Positions 26,404 to 36,032 of a DNA stretch of 64,000 nt are shown here, in pieces. The position numbers were made by a program, and so were the translations under genes. The stretch comes from Lentilactobacillus kisonensis DSM 19906 = JCM 15041 (GTDB lineage Bacteria; Bacillota; Bacilli; Lactobacillales; Lactobacillaceae). Where the stretch lies: NCBI RefSeq assembly GCF_001434135.1, contig NZ_AZEB01000012.1, positions 1 to 64,000 of the forward strand, given 5' to 3'. Numbering within the stretch: position 1 is the first letter of the stretch; every line of letters starts with the position of its first letter. The notes beneath the pieces were generated by a model. The model made no database searches. It worked only from the letters and a program-made list of their open reading frames with translations, and was not told the DNA's origin.

Positions 26404-26416
26404 TTAATTCAGATAC

Positions 26417-26445
26417 TTGCGCATTAGCTATGATTGGGATACATT
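26417..26445 (+). promoter_or_regulatory. promoter of tpx
   Basis: TTGCGC, a 17 bp spacer and TACATT, 38 bp upstream of the tpx ATG. I see no PerR-type palindrome. Confidence 0.5.
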
Positions 26446-26483
26446 AGTCGTAAGCTAGTTAACCATCAAAGGAGTGTTTCTTG

Positions 26484-26993
26484 ATGCAAGTCACTATTAA
26501 TGGTAAAGATGAGGAAATGTATGGTAATCCACCGGAAGTGGGTGAGCAGCTTCCAAAGTTCAAGTTAGAAGATGCCAATGGTAACAAGGTGAAAACGGCC
26601 GATATTATTGGGCGAATCACCTTACTTTCAACCGTTCCGGATATTGACACACCGGTTTGTTCAATTGAAACCCGGAAGTTTAATCAGCAAGCTGATAAGT
26701 ATCCAGATGTCAATTTCTTGACGGTTTCAAACAATACCGTTGACCAGCAAAAAGATTGGTGTGCCGCTCAGGGAGTTAAGAGCCTGCAAATGCTGTCGGA
26801 TGAAAATCTTTCACTCGGTTATGCAATGAAGTTGTACTTACCTAATTTTGGGGCACTGGCTCGAACAATTTTTATCATGGATGCAACGGGTAAGATTGTG
26901 TACCGCCAAATTGTGCCAGAAATCCATGATGAGCCCGATTATGATGATGCGCTAAAAGCACTTGGAAAAATTGCACAGCGTGTTGACGATTAG
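26484..26993 (+). CDS. tpx: thiol peroxidase (atypical 2-Cys peroxiredoxin)
   Basis: Reduces hydroperoxides with thioredoxin in the cytoplasm. It has 169 residues. The peroxidatic cysteine lies in DIDTPVCSIETRKFN, and the resolving cysteine in KDWCAAQGV. A C-terminal LARTIFIMDATGKIVYRQ strand completes the fold. ATG at 26484 has GGAG nine bases upstream; a TTG one codon earlier is less likely. No terminator is visible before the valS leader. Confidence 0.94.
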   Translation: MQVTINGKDEEMYGNPPEVGEQLPKFKLEDANGNKVKTADIIGRITLLSTVPDIDTPVCSIETRKFNQQADKYPDVNFLTVSNNTVDQQKDWCAAQGVKSLQMLSDENLSLGYAMKLYLPNFGALARTIFIMDATGKIVYRQIVPEIHDEPDYDDALKALGKIAQRVDD

Positions 26994-27011
26994 TAGATAG
27001 TTAGGTAAGAT
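26983..27011 (+). promoter_or_regulatory. promoter of the valS leader, overlapping the tpx 3' end
   Basis: TTGACG, a 17 bp spacer and TAAGAT. The -35 lies within the last codons of tpx. Confidence 0.5.
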
Positions 27012-27017
27012 TAAAGT

Positions 27018-27250
27018 TAAATTTAAGCATTGAGCAAGAGAGTAACCAATAATTTAGTTTCAGAAAGAAAATCACTGATGAGAGATTTTTACTGATTATT
27101 GTGCGAAAGTAGCTTGCAAGCTATCCGTTCGAATTGTGAGGGCGGGTCGGGTAATCAGCCGTTATAATGATAGTTAAGTGGGGCTTAGTTGCCCAATTTA
27201 GGTGGTACCGCGAACGCTTCGTCCTAATTGTAGGATGAAGTGTTTTTTTA
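27018..27250 (+). promoter_or_regulatory. T-box riboswitch, valine specifier
   Basis: The T-box sequence AGGTGGTACCGCG is at 27200-27212. The terminator pairs 27214-27226 with 27231-27243 and ends in a T run. A candidate specifier GTA (Val) follows GAAA at 27109-27111, and AGTA lies on the 5' side near 27034. Uncharged tRNA-Val should allow read-through into valS. Confidence 0.9.
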
Positions 27251-27292
27251 TTACATACGAACTTGAAGAACACAGGGAAAGGGATGTTAGGT

Positions 27293-29974
27293 ATGACAGA
27301 TAAAAGCAAAGATGCAATACAGAATCAGGCCGAAATGGCGACTAAGTATGATCCAACTGCCATTGAAAAGGGGAGATATCACGAATGGCTTGATGAAGGG
27401 GTGTTTAGGCCCAGTGGTGATAAAAAAGCAAAGCCATTTTCAATTGTTTTGCCACCGCCAAATGTCACTGGCAAGTTACATTTAGGTCATGCTTGGGATA
27501 CAACCTTACAAGATATGATTATTCGTCGGAAAAGGATGCAAGGGTTTGACACACTGTGGCTGCCAGGGATGGATCATGCTGGAATTGCGACCCAAGCTAA
27601 GGTTGAAGCAAAGCTGAGGGAACAAGGAATTTCACGTTATGACTTAGGCCGTGAAAAGTTTGTTGAAAAGGTTTGGGAATGGAAAGATGATTTTGCGGCT
27701 ACTATCAAAGAACAGTGGGCTAAGCTGGGGCTTTCATTGGATTATGAACGGGAACGGTTTACTTTAGATAAGGGATTATCCAAAGCGGTTCGCAAAGTAT
27801 TCGTTGAGCTTTATAACAAGGGCTTAATTTATCGCGGTGAGTACATTATTAACTGGGATCCCCAGGCTCGGACAGCTTTGTCGGACATTGAAGTCATTCA
27901 CAAGGATGATAAAGGGGCTTTTTATCACGTTAAGTATCCATTTACCGATGGAACAACGTTTAATGGCCATGATTATATCGAAATTGCAACAACGCGACCA
28001 GAGACAATGATGGGTGATACTGCCGTAGCCGTTAACCCAAGTGATGAACGTTATAAGAACTTAGTGGGCAAAAAAGTATTAGTACCACTCATTAATCGCG
28101 AAGTGCCGATCATTGCTGATCAATACGTTGATCCCGATTTTGGAACTGGGATGGTTAAAATTACGCCAGCCCACGATCCCAATGACTTTAAGGTTGGTAA
28201 CCGGCACGATTTACCCCGGATTAACACAATGAACGAAGATGCAAGCCTGAATGAAAATGCTGGCAAGTATGAAGGGATGGACCGGTTTGAAGCTAGAAAA
28301 GCAATGGTTAAGGATCTTCAAGACCAGGATTTAATGCTTTCAATTGATCCAATTGTCCATTCAGTTGGTCATTCAGAACGAACGGGTGTCCAGGTAGAAG
28401 CTAGGCTATCAACGCAATGGTTTGTTAAGATGCAGCCATTAGCTCAACAAGCACTTAAAAATCAGGATACGGATGATAAGGTTAATTTCTTTCCCGACCG
28501 GTTTGAAGGAACGTTTGAAAATTGGATGGGTAACGTTCATGATTGGGTAATCTCTCGGCAACTATGGTGGGGTCATCGAATTCCGGCTTGGTACAATAAG
28601 AAGACTGGTGAGACCTATGTTGGGATGGAGGCGCCAAAGGATCCAGAAAACTGGCAACAAGATCCAGATGTGTTGGATACTTGGTTCTCATCAGCATTAT
28701 GGCCATTTTCAACAATGGGCTGGCCAGAAGATAGCGATGATATGAAACGCTACTTCCCAACCGATACGCTGGTAACTGGGTATGATATTATCTTCTTCTG
28801 GGTTTCTCGAATGATCTTCCAAAGTTTGGAATTCACCCACCGACGACCCTTTAAAGATGTCTTGTTACATGGGCTAATTCGTGATTCCCAGGGTCGGAAG
28901 ATGTCTAAATCGTTAGGAAACGGAATTGATCCGATGGATGTTATCGATAAGTACGGGGCCGATGCACTTCGCTGGTTCTTATCTAACGGTGGGACTCCTG
29001 GTCAAGACCTTAAGTTTACTTATGATAAGATGGATTCTGCTTGGAACTTTATCAACAAAATTTGGAATGCTAGTCGTTATGTCATCATGAATTTAGATGG
29101 GATTACTAAGCCAGAGTTACCTGATAAGTCGGAGTGGCAATTATCTGATCGTTGGATTTTGAGTCGCCTAAACGCAACTATTGCTAAGGTCAATGAGCAA
29201 TTTGAAAAATACAATTTTGGCGAAGCTGACCGCGCACTCTATGACTTCATTTGGTTTGACTTTTGTGATTGGTATATTGAAATGAGTAAGGAAGCTTTGA
29301 CGAGTGGTGACGCTAAGTTAAAGAAGAACACGCAAAATATCTTAGCCTATGTGTTGGATCAAACATTACGATTACTGCAACCTATTATGCCATTTGTGAC
29401 TGAATACCTTTGGCAAAAGATGCCACACATTGGTAAATCATTGGTTACGGTGAGTTATCCAGAAGAACATGCTGAGTTGGCTGATTCAAGATCAGAACAT
29501 GAGATGCAGTCATTGATTGATCTTATCAAAGCAGTTCGAAATATTCGTAATGAAGCGAATGCTCCGTTGTCGTCACCAATTGACATGTTGATTCAAACTG
29601 ATAATCAAACACTCCAAGAAGTTTTTGAAGCAAATCGCGATTACATTGACCGATTTTGCCACTGTAAAGAACTGAAAATTGGTAGTGATATCAATGCGCC
29701 TAAACTTTCAATGTCTGCAGTGATTACTGACGCCACTGTTTTTGTACCGCTAGCTGAATTAGTTGATCTTAACGAAGAAAAAGCCCGGGTTCAAAAGGAC
29801 GTTGACACGTTTGAAGCTGAGGTTGCGCGTTCCGATAAGAAGCTAGCTAACCAAAAGTTTGTCGATAACGCACCGGCTACTGTGGTTGAGGCGGAGAAAC
29901 AAAAGAAGGCGGATCATCAGTCTAAGCTGGATGCAGCTAAAGATCGCCTACAACAAATTACGAACGAATTATAA
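27293..29974 (+). CDS. valS: valyl-tRNA synthetase
   Basis: A class I synthetase with 893 residues. The HIGH-type motif appears as [15 protein letters not shown] and the KMSKS motif as [14 protein letters not shown]. An inserted editing domain spans roughly residues 200-340 ([15 protein letters not shown]). A C-terminal coiled coil follows near 830-893. ATG at 27293 is used because AAAGGG at 27278-27283 gives nine-base spacing; earlier ATG and TTG codons have no usable site. Confidence 0.97.
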   Translation: MTDKSKDAIQNQAEMATKYDPTAIEKGRYHEWLDEGVFRPSGDKKAKPFSIVLPPPNVTGKLHLGHAWDTTLQDMIIRRKRMQGFDTLWLPGMDHAGIATQAKVEAKLREQGISRYDLGREKFVEKVWEWKDDFAATIKEQWAKLGLSLDYERERFTLDKGLSKAVRKVFVELYNKGLIYRGEYIINWDPQARTALSDIEVIHKDDKGAFYHVKYPFTDGTTFNGHDYIEIATTRPETMMGDTAVAVNPSDERYKNLVGKKVLVPLINREVPIIADQYVDPDFGTGMVKITPAHDPNDFKVGNRHDLPRINTMNEDASLNENAGKYEGMDRFEARKAMVKDLQDQDLMLSIDPIVHSVGHSERTGVQVEARLSTQWFVKMQPLAQQALKNQDTDDKVNFFPDRFEGTFENWMGNVHDWVISRQLWWGHRIPAWYNKKTGETYVGMEAPKDPENWQQDPDVLDTWFSSALWPFSTMGWPEDSDDMKRYFPTDTLVTGYDIIFFWVSRMIFQSLEFTHRRPFKDVLLHGLIRDSQGRKMSKSLGNGIDPMDVIDKYGADALRWFLSNGGTPGQDLKFTYDKMDSAWNFINKIWNASRYVIMNLDGITKPELPDKSEWQLSDRWILSRLNATIAKVNEQFEKYNFGEADRALYDFIWFDFCDWYIEMSKEALTSGDAKLKKNTQNILAYVLDQTLRLLQPIMPFVTEYLWQKMPHIGKSLVTVSYPEEHAELADSRSEHEMQSLIDLIKAVRNIRNEANAPLSSPIDMLIQTDNQTLQEVFEANRDYIDRFCHCKELKIGSDINAPKLSMSAVITDATVFVPLAELVDLNEEKARVQKDVDTFEAEVARSDKKLANQKFVDNAPATVVEAEKQKKADHQSKLDAAKDRLQQITNEL

Positions 29975-30017
29975 TCATAGAAAATAGCTTGCCAAACTGA
30001 TGGTGAGTATAAATGTA

Positions 30018-30066
30018 ACGTCGAGGCTGGCAGCAAAACGATGGTTTTGTACCAGCCTCGTTTTGA
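30018..30066 (+). terminator. intrinsic terminator after valS
   Basis: CGAGGCTGG pairs with CCAGCCTCG, with an inner CAAAAC/GTTTTG stem, and a T run at 30060-30064. It lies just before the folC ribosome binding site, so read-through transcription of folC is possible. Confidence 0.82.
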
Positions 30067-30076
30067 GGAGAAAAAC

Positions 30077-31399
30077 ATGATCGATTCATATGAAGACGCC
30101 CTGAATTTCATTCATGGGCGAAGTCAGTTTAAAAAGATTCCAACCCTTAAACGGATGCGCAAACTATTAGCTGAATTAGGCTCACCGGATAAAAAGGTGA
30201 CCGCGATCCACGTTGCGGGCACCAATGGTAAGGGATCAACCGTGGCGTTTTTACGAAATATTTTGGAGGAAGACGGTTATACGGTGGGTACTTTTACTTC
30301 TCCCTTTCTAATCAAGTTCAACGAACGAATTAGCGTTAATGGCGTTTCACTACCTGACGCCGAAATTTTAAGGTTAGCCCAAAAGCTGTATCCAGTGGTT
30401 AAGAAGCTCGACCAGACGTTACCCGAGGGTGGTCCCACTGAGTTTGAAATTATCACGGCGATGATGTTTACTTACTTTGCTGAAGGCCATGCTGATATTG
30501 TTATAATTGAGGTTGGTCTGGGTGGCTTGTTTGATTCGACCAACGTGGTTGTGCCTAAAGTATCGGTAATTGTCACAATTGGTTGGGACCATATGCATAT
30601 TTTAGGAGATACCTTACCTAAAATTGCTTATCAAAAAGCAGGGATTATTAAGCCAAACGTCCCCGTAGTTGTTGGTAGGGTTGATCAGGCGCCTTTGGCG
30701 GTTATTACCCACACGGCTTCTGAAAAGAAGAGTCCAATAGCCGTTTTGGGTGCGGATTTTATGGCGGTCAATCCAAGAGAGCGTAACTGGATCGAGTCGT
30801 TTGACTTTACATCTGAAAGCCATCAAATTAATAACCTTGCTACCAGTTTGATTGGTGATTACCAAACTGATAATGCCGCAGTAGCGATTCAGGCTTATAT
30901 CGCATACACACAACAGGCAGGCAAGACGATTCACAAGACGAGTATTATAAACGGGATCAAAAAAACACGATGGGCTGGAAGATTTGAACGGGTTGCTACC
31001 GAGCCAACAATTGTTCTGGACGGTGCGCATAATATTTCTGCGGTTGACGAGGTCGTTAAACTATTACAAAACGATTTTGAACATGATCAGGTTTTTATCT
31101 TAATGGGAATTTTAGCAGATAAGCAAGCAGCTAAGATGGTCAAAAAAATGGCGACTTTTGATAAGGCTAAAATCATTCTGACCCATTTTGCTGGCCCTGG
31201 TAAGCGCCAGGCAGCTGACCCCAAAAAACTTGATCAGCAGCTTGGTGATTTAGGTAAGGAAGTTGAAGTGATTGCTGATTGGCAGCAAGCCATTGAACAA
31301 ATTAAACCACTACTTAATGATAATGACATGCTTTTAATTACAGGATCCTTATACTTTATTTCTGATGTTCGTAAGTATCTAAAAGTTAATTCCAAATAA
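30077..31399 (+). CDS. folC: bifunctional folylpolyglutamate/dihydrofolate synthase
   Basis: Adds glutamate to folates. It has 440 residues and a Mur-ligase-like fold. The P-loop is HVAGTNGKGSTVAFL, the folate loop TSPFLIKFNERI, and the second-domain motif VLDGAHNISA. The ATG at 30077 follows GAGGAG at 30065-30070. The valS-folC order is common in Firmicutes. Confidence 0.94.
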   Translation: MIDSYEDALNFIHGRSQFKKIPTLKRMRKLLAELGSPDKKVTAIHVAGTNGKGSTVAFLRNILEEDGYTVGTFTSPFLIKFNERISVNGVSLPDAEILRLAQKLYPVVKKLDQTLPEGGPTEFEIITAMMFTYFAEGHADIVIIEVGLGGLFDSTNVVVPKVSVIVTIGWDHMHILGDTLPKIAYQKAGIIKPNVPVVVGRVDQAPLAVITHTASEKKSPIAVLGADFMAVNPRERNWIESFDFTSESHQINNLATSLIGDYQTDNAAVAIQAYIAYTQQAGKTIHKTSIINGIKKTRWAGRFERVATEPTIVLDGAHNISAVDEVVKLLQNDFEHDQVFILMGILADKQAAKMVKKMATFDKAKIILTHFAGPGKRQAADPKKLDQQLGDLGKEVEVIADWQQAIEQIKPLLNDNDMLLITGSLYFISDVRKYLKVNSK

Positions 31400-31452
31400 T
31401 ATCTTAAATAAGTCTTTGATTAAATGGATTTCATTTATTTTTTGATACGGTA

Positions 31453-31461
31453 TGATATACT
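31453..31461 (+). promoter_or_regulatory. extended -10 promoter of mreB
   Basis: TGA precedes TATACT (31456-31461), 85 bp upstream of the mreB start. The -35 region is poor. Confidence 0.5.
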
Positions 31462-31545
31462 TGTTTCGTTAAACAATAATAATCAATAAATCTATAATAA
31501 AAAAACTAAAAATGAAAATTGATAGACAACGAAGGGATGGATAAC

Positions 31546-32553
31546 GTGTTCGGATTTGGGGAAAAAAACATAGGAATTGATCTTGGAACCGCCAATACAA
31601 TTGTGTACGTTGAAGGAAAGGGGATTGTTCTTCGTGAACCTTCAGTGGTCGCCAAGAGCACTAAGAATGGTGAAGTCATTGCCGTTGGAGAAGAAGCTCG
31701 CGCAATGATTGGCCGGACCCCTGCAAGTATACAAGCAGTTAGACCGATGAAGGATGGCGTTATTGCTGACTATGATACGACCGTTGCGATGATGAAGTAC
31801 TTTATTGAAAAGGCACTTGGTCATTCGTCTGGCAAGCCGTATGTGATGGTTTGCGTTCCAACGGGTATCACCGCCGTTGAAAAACGAGCGGTGATTGATG
31901 CAACTCGGGTGGCTGGTGCTCGGGATGCATACGTTATTGAGGAACCGTTTGCAGCTGCAATTGGCGCTGGACTGCCAGTTATGGACCCAACCGGTAGTAT
32001 GGTTGTTGATATTGGTGGGGGTACCACTGACGTTGCGACTATTTCACTTGGTGGGATTGTTTCCAGTCGTTCAGTTAGAATGGCTGGCGACAAGTTGAAC
32101 GAAGCGATTTCCCAGTACATTCGTCAAAAGTATAACCTACTAATTGGTGAGCGGACTTCTGAACAATTGAAAATTGATATTGGTTCGGCTTCTCCTAAAG
32201 CGGCTAAGGATATTGATGCAGTTCCTATCCGTGGGCGAGATTTGGTGACCGGATTGCCGACAACCGTTGAAATTAGTGGTGCTGATGTTAACGAAGCAAT
32301 CAATGAATCCGTTTCGGCCATTATTGCAACCATCAAAGAAACGTTGGAAGAGACTTCGCCTGAAATTGCTGCCGATGTTATTGATCATGGAATTGTTCTC
32401 ACTGGTGGCGGTGCATTACTTAGAAATATTACGGACGTCATTGCAGATGCCACTCAAGTTCCCGTTTCCATTGCGGCTGATCCACTAGATTGTGTTGCTA
32501 TCGGAACTGGTGAGTCATTGAAGAGTATCAACGTTATGAAGAAAAAACAATAA
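31546..32553 (+). CDS. mreB: rod-shape actin MreB
   Basis: An actin-like filament protein directing side-wall growth. It has 335 residues. Motifs are [36 protein letters not shown] and LTGGGALL. The start is taken as GTG at 31546, because GAAGGG at 31531-31536 gives nine-base spacing and homologues begin MFG. An ATG three codons earlier is possible. It is followed by mreC and mreD, which marks it as MreB; the Mbl paralogue is at 1914. Confidence 0.94.
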   Translation: MFGFGEKNIGIDLGTANTIVYVEGKGIVLREPSVVAKSTKNGEVIAVGEEARAMIGRTPASIQAVRPMKDGVIADYDTTVAMMKYFIEKALGHSSGKPYVMVCVPTGITAVEKRAVIDATRVAGARDAYVIEEPFAAAIGAGLPVMDPTGSMVVDIGGGTTDVATISLGGIVSSRSVRMAGDKLNEAISQYIRQKYNLLIGERTSEQLKIDIGSASPKAAKDIDAVPIRGRDLVTGLPTTVEISGADVNEAINESVSAIIATIKETLEETSPEIAADVIDHGIVLTGGGALLRNITDVIADATQVPVSIAADPLDCVAIGTGESLKSINVMKKKQ

Positions 32554-32635
32554 TTTTAACGACTTAGATAAAGTGCACTTTTAATTCTAGTGCCATGTTA
32601 TCGGATCGTTAATTTATGATCATTTAGCATTAACA

Positions 32636-32676
32636 AAGGTTGGGGCAAGTTGTTTTCGCTCCTACCTTGTTTGTTA
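32636..32676 (+). repeat. intercistronic hairpin between mreB and mreC
   Basis: AAGGTTGGGGC pairs with GCTCCTACCTT (one mismatch, one wobble), followed by TTGTTTG. It could be a weak terminator or processing site in the 146 bp mreB-mreC gap. Confidence 0.45.
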
Positions 32677-32699
32677 GTGAATAACGAATGGAGGCAATT

Positions 32700-33548
32700 A
32701 TGCAAAAATTTTTCTCCAGTCGAAAGCTTGTTATTGTCATAGTATGTTTAATCATTAGTTTTGGCTTGATGACTGTATCAGTCGCTATTCGAAACAAACG
32801 GAGTACACCACCTTTAATTCAACAATTTGGAAACGACATTGTGGGATTTGCAGATAGAGTGGTTGCGGTCCCTATGAATGGGATTCAGCACGGTTTTGTA
32901 TCGACTAAAAACTTATTGAACACATACCAAGAAAATCAACGACTTAAGTCAAAGGTTGATCAGCTTGCTCAAACACAGGTTAAAGATCAAACGCTGGAAC
33001 GAGAAAATAAACAACTAAAGCGCCAATTGAACGTTGGAAATACGCTGACCGGATACCAAAAGATTAACGCAGCGGTTATCACCCGAACACCGTCATCCTG
33101 GGCAAGCCAAGTGATTATCAATAAGGGACAGGCTGCTGGGATCAAAAAGGATATGCCAGTTATTGCTGGTCCTGGTCTTATTGGAACCATTGCGGAAGTT
33201 AATAAGACTAATAGTAAGGTCGTACTGGTTTCGAATACTGCCGAGAATTCAAATCGATTTGCAATTCAAATTGTTGGCTCAGATTCAAAAGTTGTTAATG
33301 GCATTATCACGTCTTATGATTCCCAAGCTAATCGGATCGTGATGGGGAATATTACCTCTAAGGCTAAGCTCACCAAGGGAGACCGTGTCTCAACTAGTGG
33401 TCTTGGTGGGGTTATTCCTAAGGGTATTTACGTTGGAACGGTTGCAAAGATTGCGGAAGACGATTATGGCCTTGCTAAGAAGGTTTACATTAAGCCGGCT
33501 GCTAACTTAAATGACATTGAAGTCGTTTCAGTTGCTGTTAGAGATTGA
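32700..33548 (+). CDS. mreC: rod-shape protein MreC
   Basis: A 282-residue bitopic membrane protein. An N-terminal signal anchor (about residues 9-28) is followed by a coiled coil (about 65-105, rich in Gln, Lys and Leu), then paired beta-barrel domains with SWASQVIINKGQAAGIKKDM and TKGDRVSTSGLGGVIPKGI. It links the MreB filaments to extracellular wall synthesis enzymes. ATG at 32700 follows GGAGG at 32690-32694. Confidence 0.93.
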   Translation: MQKFFSSRKLVIVIVCLIISFGLMTVSVAIRNKRSTPPLIQQFGNDIVGFADRVVAVPMNGIQHGFVSTKNLLNTYQENQRLKSKVDQLAQTQVKDQTLERENKQLKRQLNVGNTLTGYQKINAAVITRTPSSWASQVIINKGQAAGIKKDMPVIAGPGLIGTIAEVNKTNSKVVLVSNTAENSNRFAIQIVGSDSKVVNGIITSYDSQANRIVMGNITSKAKLTKGDRVSTSGLGGVIPKGIYVGTVAKIAEDDYGLAKKVYIKPAANLNDIEVVSVAVRD

Positions 33549-33563
33549 TAGGGGGCTGATAAA

Positions 33564-34085
33564 ATGAAACGCAGGATTCCTATCGCTGTCTTTTTTGTTG
33601 TTGGTCAGTTTGTCGCTTTCTTCCTAGATGGGTCAATTACTCAGTTGTTGTCAGGCACGCTTTTTAAGTATCCGAATACAATGGTGCCATGTCTGACGAT
33701 GATGTGGCTAATTTTAGCTGCTTTTTTTGGGAATTCAAAAAAGCTTCATTTAACTGCGTGGGCGGCAATTGTTGGGTTTATATTCGATATGTATTACACC
33801 GGGATCCTCGGGGTTTACGTATTCATTTTTCCACTAGTCGTTTACATTTGCCAATCATTATATCAAATGTTACCACCAAGTTTCTTGAGCGGCTTTTTAG
33901 TGTACTTCTTAGGGATTACCGTATTAATGAGCCTCGGATTCATTGCGAACGCATTCATTGGTCAAGCCCCGGCTTCAGCTTCTCAATTTTTAGTAAATAC
34001 ATTGGCGCCTACGTTGGCCCTCAATCTTGTGTTTTTGGCAGTTTCTTACTTTCCGGTTGAGGCTTTATATAGGACTCATAGATGA
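33564..34085 (+). CDS. mreD: rod-shape protein MreD
   Basis: A 173-residue polytopic protein with about five membrane segments. It contains the family segment WAAIVGFIFDMYYTGILGVY. It starts 15 bp after mreC, behind GGGGG at 33552-33556, and its stop overlaps the region just before minC. Confidence 0.88.
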   Translation: MKRRIPIAVFFVVGQFVAFFLDGSITQLLSGTLFKYPNTMVPCLTMMWLILAAFFGNSKKLHLTAWAAIVGFIFDMYYTGILGVYVFIFPLVVYICQSLYQMLPPSFLSGFLVYFLGITVLMSLGFIANAFIGQAPASASQFLVNTLAPTLALNLVFLAVSYFPVEALYRTHR

Positions 34086-34102
34086 TTGGAGGGATTAATA
34101 GA

Positions 34103-34786
34103 ATGCCAGATGCAGCAGTGTTAAAGGGGACAAAAGACGGTTACGAAATTGTAGTGGATGAAAACGCTAATGTGGCCGATGTGTTTGCATCATTAAGAAA
34201 GTTGCTTAATAGCTTGAAAACCCAAACGGCTTCAACACACCCACAGACAATTTCTTTTGACGTGTATACTGGAATGCGGTTATGGTCAGCAAATGACCGG
34301 TCAAAAATCGAAAAGTTATTTGCTGACTATTCGGACTTTTCGGTTCACAAGATAACCTCTGATGTGATTACCAAAGAGCAGTCTAACCAAATGCTTGAGC
34401 AATTAAGTGTCCATGTTGTGGATAAAATTATCCGTAATGGTCAAGAAGAGCGGATTCAAGGTGATGTTCTGTTTCTCGGTAAAGTTCATGAAGGTGGCAA
34501 GTTACTGGTAAGCGGAAATATTTACGTCCTTGGCGACGTAAAGGGGATTATTCAAGCTGGGACTCCCGATTTTGAAGACAAAATGATTATTGGGGACGTA
34601 CATAATGCACAACAAGTCCGAATTGGTGAACAATTCGAGATCTTGGATGATACTAAACGTGAGATGAACAGCGGAACCGTCATTTACGTTAATGATTTAC
34701 ACGTACTTGATTATGGCAACGTTGAAGATTTGAAGCAGATCAACCCTAAGTTCTTTAATCAGATAGGAGGAGTCATCAATGGGTAA
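34103..34786 (+). CDS. minC: septum site-determining protein MinC
   Basis: An FtsZ inhibitor that keeps division at mid-cell. It has 227 residues: an N-terminal domain of about 100 residues, then a right-handed beta-helix C-domain with RNGQEERIQGDVLFLGKVHE and GNIYVLGDVKGIIQAG, which binds MinD. ATG at 34103 is supported by GGAGGG at 34088-34093; an ATG overlapping the mreD stop has no such site. It overlaps minD by 8 bp. Confidence 0.92.
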   Translation: MPDAAVLKGTKDGYEIVVDENANVADVFASLRKLLNSLKTQTASTHPQTISFDVYTGMRLWSANDRSKIEKLFADYSDFSVHKITSDVITKEQSNQMLEQLSVHVVDKIIRNGQEERIQGDVLFLGKVHEGGKLLVSGNIYVLGDVKGIIQAGTPDFEDKMIIGDVHNAQQVRIGEQFEILDDTKREMNSGTVIYVNDLHVLDYGNVEDLKQINPKFFNQIGGVING

Positions 34787-35585
34787 AGCTTACGTTATCA
34801 CTTCAGGTAAGGGAGGGGTTGGTAAAACCACTTCTTCAGCAAATATCGGGACCGCCTTGGCAATGCTTGGGAAAAAAGTTTGTTTGTTAGATCTTGATAT
34901 TGGCTTACGTAACTTGGATGTTGTTTTAGGGTTAGATAACCGGATTATGTACGACATTGTTGACGTTGCGACTGGTCGGGCGAAGTTGGCTCAGGCGCTA
35001 GTCAAAGATAAGCGGTTTGACGACTTGCTTTACTTACTTCCTGCTGCGCAGAATACAGATAAATCAGCTTTGAATCAAGAACAGGTAAAAGAGATTGTTG
35101 ATGAACTCAAACCTGATTTTGACTACATTTTAATCGACTGTCCTGCTGGAATTGAACAGGGATTTATGAATGCCATTGCGGGGGCAGATAGTGCGATTAT
35201 CGTTACAACCCCTGAAATATCGGCCGTTAGGGATGCAGACCGGGTGGTTGGTCTTTTAGAACAACACCCGTTGCAAGAGCAGCCGCGTTTAATCATCAAT
35301 CGAATCCGCCAGCATATGATGAAAGACGGTTCCGTAATGGATGTAGACGAAATCACCCATCATCTGGGCGTCGAATTGTTAGGAATCGTGTTAGATGACG
35401 ATGCGGTTATTACCACTTCTAATCAAGGTGAACCGGTTGTTTTGCAGCCTGAGAATCCTGCTGGCCAAGGTTATCGGGATATTGCTAGACGACTTGAAGG
35501 TGAATCTGTTCCCTTAATGGAATTAAAAGATGAAGTGAAACCGACGTTCTGGCAAAAAGTCACCCATTGGTTCAAAAAAAGCTAA
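34779..35585 (+). CDS. minD: septum site-determining ATPase MinD
   Basis: A membrane-cycling deviant Walker A ATPase and partner of MinC. It has 268 residues. The P-loop is TSGKGGVGKTTSSANIG with the signature lysine; YILIDCPAGIEQGF and TTPEISAVRDADRVVGLLE follow. The C-terminal amphipathic helix (FWQKVTHWFKKS) is the membrane-targeting sequence. No MinE is seen; in Firmicutes DivIVA usually supplies polar placement. Confidence 0.95.
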   Translation: MGKAYVITSGKGGVGKTTSSANIGTALAMLGKKVCLLDLDIGLRNLDVVLGLDNRIMYDIVDVATGRAKLAQALVKDKRFDDLLYLLPAAQNTDKSALNQEQVKEIVDELKPDFDYILIDCPAGIEQGFMNAIAGADSAIIVTTPEISAVRDADRVVGLLEQHPLQEQPRLIINRIRQHMMKDGSVMDVDEITHHLGVELLGIVLDDDAVITTSNQGEPVVLQPENPAGQGYRDIARRLEGESVPLMELKDEVKPTFWQKVTHWFKKS

Positions 35586-35591
35586 AAGAGC

Positions 35592-35620
35592 TTGACGGGA
35601 ATGCATAAAACGGCTATCAT
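35592..35620 (+). promoter_or_regulatory. promoter of the amino-acid ABC operon leader
   Basis: TTGACG, a 17 bp spacer and TATCAT, just after the minD stop codon. Confidence 0.6.
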
Positions 35621-35649
35621 AAATCTTAATTAATTTAACAGTTTTAAAG

Positions 35650-36017
35650 GCCATGATCAGAATCGGAAATTAATTTAAATCACAGAGAGCTCATCAAGGT
35701 GAAAGTTGAGTATTTGATTTGTTTCCGTCACATCTGGGAGTCATTTTTCTGAAAGTAAGTAAGAAAAAGCGGTGAGCACGTTATTGCTAGAGTTTAGTAT
35801 TTAAACTCGTTGAGGTTTTTCGCATGAGCGGAAGACAAAACTGAGGTGGAACCGCGATCATAATCGTCCTCTTAAGTCACTCGCTGGCTTAAGAGGACTT
35901 TTTGGTTTCTAAATACTGAACTCTATGAGGCTGTAAATGTGAGTTTATGGCGAACTGAGGTGGAACCGCGAAAACCATCGTCCTCTTAAGATTAACTTCT
36001 TGAGGGGACTTTTTTTA
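35650..36017 (+). promoter_or_regulatory. T-box leader with two tandem antiterminator/terminator modules
   Basis: One Stem I is visible: GAGAGCTC and AAGGTGAAAGTTGAG at 35685-35711, with CGGAAA paired to TTTCCG. Two T-box sequences follow, AGGTGGAACCGCG at 35844-35856 and at 35958-35970, 114 bases apart. Each has its own stem III and an 11-pair terminator (35866-35876 with 35888-35898; 35980-35990 with 35999-36009), with T runs. The second module has no Stem I. A possible specifier is CAC (His) near 35730, with low confidence. Confidence 0.88.
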
Positions 36018-36032
36018 TTGGAGGAATGTCAA

